From Flavobacterium fryxellicola (GTDB lineage Bacteria; Bacteroidota; Bacteroidia; Flavobacteriales; Flavobacteriaceae): 64,000 bases of DNA. Of the stretch, positions 44,085-52,467 are shown in pieces. Under the pieces are notes generated by a model that saw nothing but the letters and a program-made list of their open reading frames with translations, did no database searches and was not told where the DNA came from. Position 1 is the first letter of the stretch. Each line of letters starts with the position of its first letter. The stretch covers positions 62,001 through 126,000 of the forward strand of contig NZ_FRDK01000006.1 of assembly GCF_900143245.1 (NCBI RefSeq), written 5' to 3'. The position numbers and the translations under genes are program-made.

Positions 44085-44870
44085 ATGAATCAACCATTAG
44101 CGTATGTTCATCCCGGTGCTAAAATCGCCAAAAATGTAGTTATAGAACCTTTTACAACCATACACAACAATGTTGTTATTGGAGACGGTACTTGGATAGG
44201 ATCCAATGTTACAATTATGGAAGGTGCAAGAATTGGAAAAAATTGTAATATATTCCCAGGAGCTGTTATCTCAGCTGTTCCGCAAGATTTAAAGTTTGGA
44301 GGAGAAGATTCGCTTGTTATCATTGGAGACAATTGTACAATTAGAGAGTGTGTCACCATCAATAGAGGTACAGTTGCCTCTGGACAAACTGTTATTGGCG
44401 ACAACTGTTTGATTATGGCTACGGTGCACATAGCGCATGATTGTCATGTAGGAAATAATGCTATTATTGTTAATGGGGTTCTTCTAGGAGGACACGTAAC
44501 TATAGGTAATTATGCCATTGTTGGAGGATTGTCAGCAGTTCATCAATTTATTAGTGTAGGAGACCATGCCATGATTTCAGGAGGGTCTTTGCTAAGAAAA
44601 GATGTTCCACCTTATACAAAAGCAGCAAAAGAACCACTATCCTATGTTGGAATTAATTCGGTTGGATTGAGAAGGAGAGGCTTTACATCTGAAAAAATCA
44701 GAGAAATTCAAGATATTTATAGAATTTTATATCAAAAAAATTATAATGTTACGCAAGCTTTGGGGATTATTGAAGCAGAAATGGAAGCAACACCTGAACG
44801 AGATGAAATTATTGATTTTATCAGAAATTCATCAAGAGGAGTAATGAAAGGATATTCTGGGAATTATTAA
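44085..44870 (+). CDS. lpxA: UDP-N-acetylglucosamine acyltransferase
   Basis: A 261-residue LpxA, first enzyme of lipid A synthesis. Hexapeptide-repeat beta-helix (1-190) with the catalytic His in TVHIAHDCHVGNN, GGHVTIGNYAIVGGLSAVHQF, and a C-terminal helical domain (GLRRRGFTSEKIREIQDIYRIL). Normal length. Third gene of the lipid A cluster. Confidence 0.96.
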   Translation: MNQPLAYVHPGAKIAKNVVIEPFTTIHNNVVIGDGTWIGSNVTIMEGARIGKNCNIFPGAVISAVPQDLKFGGEDSLVIIGDNCTIRECVTINRGTVASGQTVIGDNCLIMATVHIAHDCHVGNNAIIVNGVLLGGHVTIGNYAIVGGLSAVHQFISVGDHAMISGGSLLRKDVPPYTKAAKEPLSYVGINSVGLRRRGFTSEKIREIQDIYRILYQKNYNVTQALGIIEAEMEATPERDEIIDFIRNSSRGVMKGYSGNY

Positions 44871-45019
44871 TTGTAGAATTTAGTTTTCTGATTTTAGAAT
44901 TCAGATTCGCACTATTATAATTTATCAGTCTCACAAAATTAAAATATATAACATACAACAAATTTAGAAGGCAGGTTGTTTTGATACCTAAATTCATTAA
45001 TCTAAAATCATAAATTACA

Positions 45020-45586
45020 ATGGCATCTACATCAGATATTAAAAACGGATTGTGTATCAAATACAATAATGACATTTACAAAATTATTGAATTTCTTCAT
45101 GTTAAACCTGGAAAAGGACCCGCATTCGTTAGAACCAAATTGAGAAGTTTAACTAATGGGAAAGTATTAGACAATACCTTTTCTGCTGGACATAAAATAG
45201 AAGAAGTTAGAGTAGAAAATCATAAATTTCAATTTTTGTATCCAGAAGGTGATGATTTTCATTTTATGAATACAGAGACTTTCGAACAAATCACATTAAA
45301 CAAGAATATTTTAGACTCACCAGATTTACTAAAAGAAGGAGAAAACGTAATGGTAAGTATCAATACAGAGACTGATTTACCGCTTTCTGTAGATATGCCT
45401 GCATCAGTTATTCTAGAAGTAACGTATGCTGAACCGGGAATCAAAGGAAATACAGCTACAAACGCAACAAAATCAGCTACTGTTGAAACCGGTGCAAGTG
45501 TAAACGTTCCTTTGTTTATTAATGAAGGAGATAAAATTAAAATTGATACTGCGTCAGGTTCTTACATGGAACGCGTAAAAGAGTAG
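45020..45586 (+). CDS. efp: elongation factor P
   Basis: A 188-residue EF-P that relieves ribosome stalling at polyproline. Three beta-barrel domains; the domain I tip loop is VKPGKGPAFVR, with the lysine in the usual position for modification or direct action. The C-terminal VNVPLFINEGDKIKIDTASG is the EF-P signature region. It sits inside the lipid A cluster and is followed by a strong terminator. Confidence 0.96.
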   Translation: MASTSDIKNGLCIKYNNDIYKIIEFLHVKPGKGPAFVRTKLRSLTNGKVLDNTFSAGHKIEEVRVENHKFQFLYPEGDDFHFMNTETFEQITLNKNILDSPDLLKEGENVMVSINTETDLPLSVDMPASVILEVTYAEPGIKGNTATNATKSATVETGASVNVPLFINEGDKIKIDTASGSYMERVKE

Positions 45587-45598
45587 ATAATTTGATAG

Positions 45599-45643
45599 TT
45601 AGAAAATGTAACACGTATCTAAGTGCTACATTTTCTAATTTTT
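45599..45643 (+). terminator. intrinsic terminator after efp
   Basis: Perfect 12-bp stem TTAGAAAATGTA / TACATTTTCTAA with a 16-base loop followed by TTTTT. It begins 13 bases after the efp stop, so the second lpxD-like gene needs readthrough or its own promoter. Confidence 0.88.
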
Positions 45644-45671
45644 CACAATTTCTCATTTTCCAATTAAAATT

Positions 45672-46601
45672 ATGAAATTCCAAAAAGCGTATACCTTAGA
45701 AGAAATTGCAAGTATCATTGACTGCGAATATGTAGGTAATGCCAATTTTCCTATTTTAGGAATGAATGAAATTCATGTTGTTGAATTTGGCGATATTGTT
45801 TTTGTGGATCATCCTAAATATTATGATAAAGCATTAAATTCTGCTGCGTCCGTAGTTTTGATAAATAAAAATGTTGCATGTCCGGAAGGAAAAGCACTAC
45901 TGATATCAGAAGATCCTTTTAGGGATTTTAATAAATTGACCAATTATTTCAGGCCTTTTCAATTTTCAAATATTTCAATAGCAACTTCAGCTTCAATAGG
46001 CGAAGGAACTGTGATACAGCCGAATACATTTATTGGCAATCATGTTGTTATTGGTAAGAATTGCTTAATTCATTCTAATGTTTCCATTTATGATTATACC
46101 GTAATTGGCGATAATGTTAGAATACATGCAGGAACGATTCTAGGCGCAGATGCCTTTTACTATAAAAAGCGGCCTGAGGGGTATGATCAATTACTTTCGG
46201 GTGGTCGCGTGGTAATAAAAGATAATGTGGGCATTGGAGCGCTTTGTACTATAGATAAAGGTGTATCTGGTGACACAACGATTGGCGAGGGTACAAAAAT
46301 TGACAATCAAGTACATGTTGGTCATGATACCGTCATTGGTAAAAAATGTTTAATCGCCTCTCAAACTGGAATAGCAGGTTGTGTGATTATTGAAGATGAA
46401 GTAACGATTTGGGGACAAGTAGGAACTACTAGCGGAATAACAATAGGTGCTAAGGCAGTTATTCTAGGACAAACCGGAGTTACTAAATCAGTGGAAGGCG
46501 GTAAATCCTATTTTGGTACACCAATAGAAGAATCAAGAGAAAAATTAAAACAACTGGCTAATATCAAAAAGATACCCGAAATTCTAAATAAACTAAAATA
46601 A
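45672..46601 (+). CDS. second LpxD-like hexapeptide acyltransferase
   Basis: A 309-residue paralogue of LpxD with the same N-terminal domain ([20 protein letters not shown]) and a hexapeptide beta-helix (about 110-290, with [21 protein letters not shown]). It is shorter and lacks most of the C-terminal helix. A second LpxD-like gene at this place is common in Flavobacteriia; it may set a different acyl chain or act on another UDP-sugar. N-acyltransferase activity is inferred. The NTF2-like gene follows after one base. Confidence 0.9.
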   Translation: MKFQKAYTLEEIASIIDCEYVGNANFPILGMNEIHVVEFGDIVFVDHPKYYDKALNSAASVVLINKNVACPEGKALLISEDPFRDFNKLTNYFRPFQFSNISIATSASIGEGTVIQPNTFIGNHVVIGKNCLIHSNVSIYDYTVIGDNVRIHAGTILGADAFYYKKRPEGYDQLLSGGRVVIKDNVGIGALCTIDKGVSGDTTIGEGTKIDNQVHVGHDTVIGKKCLIASQTGIAGCVIIEDEVTIWGQVGTTSGITIGAKAVILGQTGVTKSVEGGKSYFGTPIEESREKLKQLANIKKIPEILNKLK

Positions 46602-46602
46602 T

Positions 46603-46965
46603 ATGTCTGCTAAAGAAATTGTTCAGAAATTTTATAAATCGGATGCTTTAATTGATCGTGAAGTTATCAAAGATTTTTTGCATCCAGACATAATCGTTGA
46701 ATGGAACAGTAGTACAGGATTTATGGAACTTAATTATGATTCGTTATTAAATTTGTCCAATGATTTAAGCAAAGCTTATGTGCGTTCTAAGGTTCGTATA
46801 AGCCATCTTATTGGTGAAAATGATTTGATTTCGGTACGTTATTCTCATTTTGTGAAAACGATTGAGAACCCAAGAGAAGAAATGTTATTGGCACATTTTA
46901 TAGTTATATGGCAAATAAAAGACAATAAATTATTTCGAGGCTATCAAATGAGCCAATTATCCTAA
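46603..46965 (+). CDS. NTF2-like superfamily protein
   Basis: A 120-residue cone-shaped alpha+beta protein of the SnoaL/NTF2-like group: an N-terminal helix (AKEIVQKFYKSDAL), the typical LHPDIIVEWNSSTG, and strands ending in LLAHFIVIWQIKDNKLFRGYQMSQ. No conserved catalytic set can be named. One base after the LpxD-like gene, so co-transcribed. Role unknown. Confidence 0.8.
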   Translation: MSAKEIVQKFYKSDALIDREVIKDFLHPDIIVEWNSSTGFMELNYDSLLNLSNDLSKAYVRSKVRISHLIGENDLISVRYSHFVKTIENPREEMLLAHFIVIWQIKDNKLFRGYQMSQLS

Positions 46966-47016
46966 TTTAGTGTCAAAAAACTGAATACTGAATACGGATT
47001 AGTGCTTACTATTTTA

Positions 47017-47024
47017 TACTTTTG
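47017..47024 (+). promoter_or_regulatory. Bacteroidota -7 box upstream of sucD
   Basis: TACTTTTG matches TAnnTTTG 36 bases before the sucD ATG, so sucD probably has its own promoter. Confidence 0.55.
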
Positions 47025-47059
47025 CATAACCATTTTAAAAACTACATAAAAAATATATC

Positions 47060-47932
47060 ATGAGTGTTTTAGTTAATAAAGATTCCAAAATAATTGTTCA
47101 AGGTTTTACAGGAAGTGAAGGAACTTTCCATGCTTCTCAAATGATTGAGTACGGTACTAACGTTGTTGGTGGTGTAACTCCAGGAAAAGGAGGGACTACG
47201 CACTTAGATAGACCCGTTTTTAATACTGTAAAAGATGCTGTAGAACAAGCAGGAGCTGATACGACTATCATTTTTGTACCGCCAGCTTTTGCTGCAGATG
47301 CAATAATGGAAGCTGCTGACGCGGGAATAAAAGTAATTATTGCAATTACTGAAGGAATTCCTGTGGCAGACATGATCAAAGCCAATAGTTATGTTAAAGA
47401 AAGAAATGCAAGATTAATAGGTCCAAACTGCCCAGGTATAATTACTCCAGGCGAAGCTAAAGTTGGTATCATGCCAGGTTTTGTTTTCAAAAAAGGAACT
47501 GTAGGTATTGTGTCTAAATCTGGAACATTAACGTACGAAGCGGCTGATCAAGTAGTAAAACAAGGTTTGGGAATCACTACCGCAATTGGAATTGGTGGAG
47601 ATCCAATCATCGGAACGACTACAAAAGAAGCTGTTGAATTATTGATGAACGACCCAGAAACAGAATGTATCGTAATGATTGGTGAAATTGGTGGACAATT
47701 AGAAGCAGATGCTGCTCATTGGATCAAAGCTGACGGTAATCGTAAACCAGTTGTAGGATTTATTGCAGGAGTTACCGCTCCTCCTGGACGTACAATGGGA
47801 CATGCAGGTGCAATTGTTGGTGGTTCAGATGACACTGCAGAGGCTAAAAAACAAATCATGAGAGAATGTGGAATTCACGTAGTGGATTCACCAGCAGAAA
47901 TTGGTAAAAAAGTTAAAGAAGTTTTGGGTTAA
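47060..47932 (+). CDS. sucD: succinyl-CoA synthetase alpha subunit
   Basis: A 290-residue ADP/GDP-forming succinate-CoA ligase alpha subunit of the TCA cycle. The CoA-binding Rossmann domain shows [16 protein letters not shown]; the ligase domain shows [20 protein letters not shown] and the phospho-histidine loop [12 protein letters not shown] (His248). The beta subunit gene is not nearby, as is usual in Flavobacteriia. Own promoter box and terminator. Confidence 0.97.
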   Translation: MSVLVNKDSKIIVQGFTGSEGTFHASQMIEYGTNVVGGVTPGKGGTTHLDRPVFNTVKDAVEQAGADTTIIFVPPAFAADAIMEAADAGIKVIIAITEGIPVADMIKANSYVKERNARLIGPNCPGIITPGEAKVGIMPGFVFKKGTVGIVSKSGTLTYEAADQVVKQGLGITTAIGIGGDPIIGTTTKEAVELLMNDPETECIVMIGEIGGQLEADAAHWIKADGNRKPVVGFIAGVTAPPGRTMGHAGAIVGGSDDTAEAKKQIMRECGIHVVDSPAEIGKKVKEVLG

Positions 47933-47956
47933 TCTAATACTCAAATTAAATATTTT

Positions 47957-47985
47957 AAAAGCCTCGCAATTTGTGGGGCTTTTTT
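47957..47985 (+). terminator. intrinsic terminator after sucD
   Basis: Stem AAAAGCCTCGC / GTGGGGCTTTT (11 pairs including two G-T pairs) with a 6-base loop followed by a T-run, 25 bases after the stop. Confidence 0.88.
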
Positions 47986-48008
47986 AATTATAAATTGAAT
48001 TAAAAAAA

Positions 48009-48016
48009 TATCTTTG
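48009..48016 (+). promoter_or_regulatory. Bacteroidota -7 box upstream of the 140-residue gene
   Basis: TATCTTTG matches TAnnTTTG. Transcription would start near 48023, giving a leader of about 130 bases that includes a 32-codon ORF and a hairpin (CCTCAC / GTGGGG at about 48094-48111). Confidence 0.5.
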
Positions 48017-48051
48017 CACTTTATTAAATGGATTTGTTTTAAGCAGATTCA

Positions 48052-48150
48052 ATGCTAATAAAAGCAAATACAAACGAATGGTTTCTACTGTTCCTCACGA
48101 TTTTGTGGGGTATTTTTTTGTCGAAGTCAGTTCAAATAAAAATAAATTAA
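48052..48150 (+). CDS. 32-residue leader ORF with one membrane segment
   Basis: ATG-initiated frame whose product begins MLIKANTNEWFLLFLTILWG and is followed by IFLSKSVQIKIN. Its TAA ends one base before the ATG of the next gene. One hydrophobic helix with flanking lysines is visible. No good ribosome-binding site is seen, normal in Bacteroidota. It could be a small membrane protein, a coupling leader or chance; the tight junction and the internal hairpin favour a leader role. Confidence 0.35.
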   Translation: MLIKANTNEWFLLFLTILWGIFLSKSVQIKIN

Positions 48151-48151
48151 T

Positions 48152-48574
48152 ATGTACAAAGAATTAAAAAAATTCAAAGTTACCAATCAGTTTTCATTTA
48201 CTGCAGAAGATAGTCTTGCAGAAGTATGCAATGCTTCAGAAGGATCTGGCGTGTTTTTGGTATACTCAGTAGGGGATGAAAAAGAGTTAATAATGGTTGG
48301 TTCTACCGGAACCGTTCAAAATAACGGAACTTTGAAAATTAAAAACGGTGGTCTTCAAGAAAAAATTGTGGAAGGACACCAATTTGCAAAAACAGGAAGA
48401 AAGTATTCTTGGCCAGCGCAAATGAAAATTGAAGATATTAGCACACTAGAAGTAGTATGGTATGAAACATTTAATGACAAGACCAAAGTAATTCCAACTT
48501 TTGTAGAAGGACAAGTTTTACAAAACTTCTTAGACGAAAACGGAAGATTGCCTAAATGGAATGTCGCTTTTTAA
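48152..48574 (+). CDS. hypothetical protein with GIY-YIG-like features
   Basis: A 140-residue soluble protein. The segment GVFLVYSVGDEKELIMVGSTG resembles the two strands of a GIY-YIG fold (G-V-F in place of G-I-Y; M-V-G-S in place of Y-I-G-K), and VEGQVLQNFLDENGRLPKWN could supply the family's late glutamate/asparagine. The usual catalytic Tyr and Arg are not clear, so it may be an inactive member or unrelated. It has its own promoter box and terminator. Confidence 0.55.
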   Translation: MYKELKKFKVTNQFSFTAEDSLAEVCNASEGSGVFLVYSVGDEKELIMVGSTGTVQNNGTLKIKNGGLQEKIVEGHQFAKTGRKYSWPAQMKIEDISTLEVVWYETFNDKTKVIPTFVEGQVLQNFLDENGRLPKWNVAF

Positions 48575-48597
48575 GACATTTCAAATTACATAGTATT

Positions 48598-48636
48598 AAA
48601 AGCTCCAAAACTGAAGGTTCAGAATTGGAGCTTTTT
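48598..48636 (+). terminator. intrinsic terminator
   Basis: Perfect 11-bp stem AAAAGCTCCAA / TTGGAGCTTTT with a 16-base loop and T-run, 24 bases after the stop of the 140-residue gene. Confidence 0.9.
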
Positions 48637-48674
48637 CAGTATTATTTAAAAGGTGTAGACCATTTTGTATCAGT

Positions 48675-49809
48675 ATGCTATTAGTTGCCGATAAGATTTT
48701 AGGGAAAGCGACAAAAGAAGTAACCTCTGGAGCAGTTAATTTTAATTTATTACCAAAATTGAGGTGTTTTCAGGCTAGTGGTCAATCTTTAACCTCTATT
48801 GAATTGAACGGGACAAGTAACATTGAAAAAGTACATGTAGATTTTAATACTGTATCAGCTTTATAGTTTAGACCTCTCTCTATACATAATTTTGAACTCT
48901 GTAAGCAGTCGTTTCAATAATAAACTTACTGCAATTTTTGCCAAAAACGGAATGTCTCACGACATAGATTTTTACAGATAACAAGCTTTGAAATATATTT
49001 GTGCTGATGATAGTCAATTTAAAAACACACAAAATACAATTAATTGATATCAAGATAAGAATGTCAATTTAATCCAGTTACTGCTGATGAATAAATAGTT
49101 GATAATTCTTCGGCTTTGCGCCAAAGTGTTGTTGGCTTTTTTGATCCTAATGATAAAAGATGCTTGGAAGGAGCTTTTATCACTCCAGATTTGATAGGAA
49201 AATATGTAAATTATTTAATTCGTTTTGAAAACACTCGCACCTAACCAACAGAAAATAGTGTAGGAAAAGATTCAATTTATTTGTCAAAATTTTACATTTC
49301 AACTCTGTTTCCCATAAAAGCGAGTTACTCCTACAAGACTTAAATTTCTGATGGTAACAAAGTTGAATTCATCTTCGAAAAAATCAATCTTCCTTTTGAT
49401 AATACCAACAATGATGGAAATCTCGCTTTGAAAATAAAAACTTTACCAACATTAGTAGGTGGTGCTTCTTTTGCAAATGGCGCTACTATTTATCTTGATT
49501 AAAACTTTCCAATATTGACCAAAAAAGCTACATCAACCCTCCAATAATTAGCGGTAAAAGATTTTGATTTTTCTACTTATTTTAAAATTTATTCTAATCC
49601 AGTAGGTGCCGAATTACACAGTATTACGTAAAATAAAATTGAGGTTCAAGCAATAGCAATATATGATGTTTTGGGTCAAATAATACTCGCAGTGCCCACC
49701 GCTCAGAATAGTTCTACCATTGATGTTTCGGAATTGACAACTGGTCCCTATTTTTTAAAAATGAAAACAGATAAAGGGTTCTCTAATTCAAAATTCCTTA
49801 AAAAATAAA
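48675..49809 (+). pseudogene. ruined T9SS-secreted repeat protein (LRR-like, DUF7619-type domain, type A sorting domain)
   Basis: Plus-strand fragments give a consistent protein. First LRR-like LPKLRCFQASGQSLTSIELN (to 48866), then SHDIDFYR and ALKYICADDSQFKN, then the hallmark FDPNDKRCLEGAFITPDLIG with KYVNYLIRFENT (about 49140-49240). VEFIFEKINLPFDNTNNDG and LKIKTLPTLVGGASFANG follow. The end is a type IX secretion C-terminal domain: FKIYSNPVGAELHS, IAIYDVLGQ, DVSELTTGPYFLKMKTDKG, then KFLKK. More than five in-frame stops and several frameshifts, including one at the last codons, show it is dead. The intact ancestor was a surface or secreted protein. Confidence 0.85.
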
Positions 49810-49980
49810 TAGCAGACATCATAATAAAGAGCATCTAACCGAATTGAATTCCATTATAAAACGAGCGTAACCGCTTATTTTCAAAACTGTAAATTCAATT
49901 GCCATACCTCTTTAAGCAGCACCTTTTCCTGATTTATTACTTTTTTGGATAAAAATTTTATTTTTTCATAAATTATTAAT

Positions 49981-49988
49981 TACTTTTG
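49981..49988 (+). promoter_or_regulatory. Bacteroidota -7 box of the nhaC transcript
   Basis: TACTTTTG matches TAnnTTTG. Start of transcription would fall at about 49993-49997, exactly where the structured leader begins. Confidence 0.6.
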
Positions 49989-49992
49989 CATC

Positions 49993-50058
49993 CGTTATCA
50001 CGAATCCTGTAATAGGATAGCAACCTGCAACAACAAGCAAGGTGCTAAAACGATAAGC
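49993..50058 (+). promoter_or_regulatory. compact S-box-like (SAM riboswitch-like) leader
   Basis: A three-way-junction RNA can be drawn. P1 is TTATC (49995-49999) with GATAA (50052-50056). P2 is ATCCT (50004-50008) with AGGAT (50014-50018). P3 is GCAACCTGC (50020-50028) with GCAAGGTGC (50037-50045), followed by TAAAA. GCAACC ... AAGGTGCTAA and the closing GATAAG are hallmarks of the SAM-I (S-box) clan. The P2 kink-turn/pseudoknot half (GGAGGGA ... CCCGATGAA) and P4 are missing, so it is either a reduced, divergent member or a different RNA that shares P3. It lies about 80 bases before the NhaC-family gene. Confidence 0.55.
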
Positions 50059-50139
50059 CAAATCCTTTGGAAAAAATGTTGTTTTACATTCCCATTTTTA
50101 GCTTCGTTTTCGTCATAATTTTAATTTTTAATTCTTTTT

Positions 50140-51462
50140 ATGACTACATTTTCAAAAGAAACCGGAAATCCCTTTGCGTTGATTCCGTTGTTTGTATTTA
50201 TTTTTACTTTTTTAGGAGCAGGAATTGTCTTGAATGATTTTTATGCTTTTCCTTCGCCAGTAGCTGTTCTTGTTGGAATCATAGCTGCTTTTTTATTGTA
50301 CAAATCATCAACTGAAGATAAAGTCGAGACCTTGATAGCAGGTTGTGGCGAAAGCAAAATTATGACCATGTGCTTAATTTATTTATTGGCGGGTGCTTTT
50401 GCAGTGGTAAGTAAAGCTATGGGTGGCGTTGATGCTGTAGTGAATCTGGGTATCAATACAATTGACGTGGCTTATTTTCCACTAGGAATTTTCTTGATCG
50501 CTGCTTTTTTATCTACAGCAACAGGAACTTCAGTAGGTGCTATTGTAGCCATTGGACCAATAGCGGTTTCACTGGCCGATAAAAGTGGTGCTTCTTTACC
50601 TCTAATCTCGGGTGCTTTATTAGGCGGTTCGATGCTCGGGGATAATCTATCCATGATTTCTGACACCACTATTGCAGCGACTCAATCATTAGGATGTGAA
50701 TTAAAAGATAAATTCAAGGTGAATTTGTTCATTGCTTTTCCAGCGGCACTACTGACTATTTTAGTTTTCTTTTACTTGGGGTTAAATTCTGATATTGTTG
50801 CTGTAGCGATTGCAAAAAATGATTTTTCATGGATTGCAATTGTACCTTATTTATTAGTTATAGTTTTAGCTGTTATAGGCGTGAATGTTTTTTCTACATT
50901 GATTATAGGTACGTTATTAGCGGGTAGTATTGGGTATGTTGGAGGTTCGTTTACGATAATGGAATTCACTCAAAAGATCTATGAAGGTTTTACGAGTATG
51001 ACCGATATCTTTTTACTATCGATGCTTACTGGCGGACTCGCTGCAATGGTTGACAAAGCAGGTGGAATTACCTATCTGTTGGTCCAAATCAAAAAACGAA
51101 TCAAAAATAAAAAATCAGCACAAGCTGGAATTGGGGCTTTGGTAGGCTTTGCTAATTTGGCTATAGCCAATAACACCGTTTCCATTGTAATTACAGGACC
51201 AATTGCAAAAGAAATTAATGATGAGTATGAGTTGAGTTCGAAAAAAACAGCAGCGATTTTGGATATTTTTTCGTGTATTGTACAAGGGATTTTGCCTTAT
51301 GGTGCACAAGTATTATTAATATTAAGTTTTGCAAATGGCAAATTAGATTTTTTTGATTTGATTAGTAATGCTTGGTATCATTTGTTTTTACTCGCCTTTA
51401 CGTTAGTCGCTATTTATAGTTCGTTTTGGGATAAACTGGTCAAACGATTTTTTCACATCTAA
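50140..51462 (+). CDS. NhaC-family Na+/H+ antiporter or methionine transporter (MetT-like)
   Basis: A 440-residue inner-membrane protein with about 11-12 helices. NhaC/ion-transporter-superfamily motifs are clear: FLSTATGTSVGAIVAIGPIA, GGSMLGDNLSMISDTTIAAT and later NLAIANNTVSIVITGPIAKE. Members of this family have been predicted as methionine transporters (MetT) where S-box leaders precede them. The S-box-like leader here points the same way, but Na+/H+ exchange is an equally valid annotation by sequence alone. Confidence 0.88.
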   Translation: MTTFSKETGNPFALIPLFVFIFTFLGAGIVLNDFYAFPSPVAVLVGIIAAFLLYKSSTEDKVETLIAGCGESKIMTMCLIYLLAGAFAVVSKAMGGVDAVVNLGINTIDVAYFPLGIFLIAAFLSTATGTSVGAIVAIGPIAVSLADKSGASLPLISGALLGGSMLGDNLSMISDTTIAATQSLGCELKDKFKVNLFIAFPAALLTILVFFYLGLNSDIVAVAIAKNDFSWIAIVPYLLVIVLAVIGVNVFSTLIIGTLLAGSIGYVGGSFTIMEFTQKIYEGFTSMTDIFLLSMLTGGLAAMVDKAGGITYLLVQIKKRIKNKKSAQAGIGALVGFANLAIANNTVSIVITGPIAKEINDEYELSSKKTAAILDIFSCIVQGILPYGAQVLLILSFANGKLDFFDLISNAWYHLFLLAFTLVAIYSSFWDKLVKRFFHI

Positions 51463-51541
51463 AAAGGAAATTTTATGAGTGTTATTGAAAGTGAAATTTT
51501 TTTTAAGAAAGGAAAAAGTATATATTTGGCAAGTCGTTTTT

Positions 51542-51619
51542 AGCCCTGATAGCAATGGAAATCCTTTTCTATTTTTTCTTTAAAAATAGAAAAGATTGCA
51601 ATGAATAGCAGGAATAGCT
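51542..51619. ncRNA. structured intergenic hairpin element (AGCCCTGAT ... AGCAGG type)
   Basis: A 78-base imperfect palindrome. Outer pairs are AGC/GCT and CCTG/CAGG, then GCAAT/ATTGC, then a long central stem CTTTTCTATTTTT / AAAAATAGAAAAG with internal loops GGAAAT and ATGAATAG in between. From memory, elements beginning (T)AGCCC(T/C)GAT and ending GCAGGA(A/T)..GC occur between genes in many Flavobacteriales, so this is probably a recurrent, conserved structure. No T-run follows on the plus strand. It lies between the NhaC gene and fabG. Confidence 0.55.
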
Positions 51620-51648
51620 CAAAATAAAAAATAAATTAATTTTTGATT

Positions 51649-52395
51649 ATGAAATTATTAGAAGGAAAAGTTGCCATTATCACAGGAGCAAGTCGCGGAA
51701 TTGGGAAGGGAATTGCAGAAGTTTTTGCAAAACAGGGTGCAAATGTTGCATTTACTTATAGTTCATCAGTAGAATCAGCAATGGCTTTAGAGAATGAATT
51801 GAACGCTCTTGGGATTAAAGCCAAAGGATACCAATCAAATGCTGCTGATTTTAATGAAGCGCAAACGCTTGTAGATGCCGTTATAGCTGAATTTGGAACA
51901 GTTGATATTTTGATAAATAACGCTGGAATTACTAAAGACAATCTATTGATGCGCATGTCAGAAGACGATTTTGATAAAGTAATAGATGTAAATTTGAAAT
52001 CGGTTTTTAACATGACTAAAGCCATTCAACGTACTTTTTTAAAACAAAGGTCTGGTTCGATTATCAATATGAGCTCTGTTGTGGGTGTTAAAGGAAATGC
52101 AGGTCAAACCAATTATGCTGCTTCTAAAGCAGGAGTTATAGGTTTTTCTAAATCAGTTGCTTTAGAATTGGGTTCTCGTAACATTCGTTGCAATGTTATT
52201 GCTCCAGGATTTATTGAAACTGAAATGACGGCAAAATTAAACGAAGATGTGGTCAAAGGATGGAGAGACGGGATTCCATTGAAACGCGGTGGAACGACGG
52301 AAGATGTTGCTAATGCCTGCCTTTTCTTTGCTTCAGATATGAGTGCCTATGTGACGGGACAAGTTATGAACGTTTGTGGCGGAATGCTTACCTAA
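51649..52395 (+). CDS. fabG: 3-oxoacyl-ACP reductase
   Basis: A 248-residue short-chain dehydrogenase that reduces 3-oxoacyl-ACP with NADPH in fatty acid synthesis. Cofactor motif TGASRGIGKGIAE (about 11-23), NNAG (about 87), and the Ser-Tyr-Lys triad in MSSVVGVKGNAGQTNYAASKAG (given here as positions 136-157). C-terminal GQVMNVCGGM is typical of FabG. The ATG at 51649 (MKLLEGKVA) is chosen because the frame upstream would need a TTG start. Confidence 0.94.
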   Translation: MKLLEGKVAIITGASRGIGKGIAEVFAKQGANVAFTYSSSVESAMALENELNALGIKAKGYQSNAADFNEAQTLVDAVIAEFGTVDILINNAGITKDNLLMRMSEDDFDKVIDVNLKSVFNMTKAIQRTFLKQRSGSIINMSSVVGVKGNAGQTNYAASKAGVIGFSKSVALELGSRNIRCNVIAPGFIETEMTAKLNEDVVKGWRDGIPLKRGGTTEDVANACLFFASDMSAYVTGQVMNVCGGMLT

Positions 52396-52467
52396 AATAG
52401 GAATCGGTATTTAGTTTTCAGGATGTCGTTCTGAGAACCTACATTGATTATTGAAATCAACCAAAAT

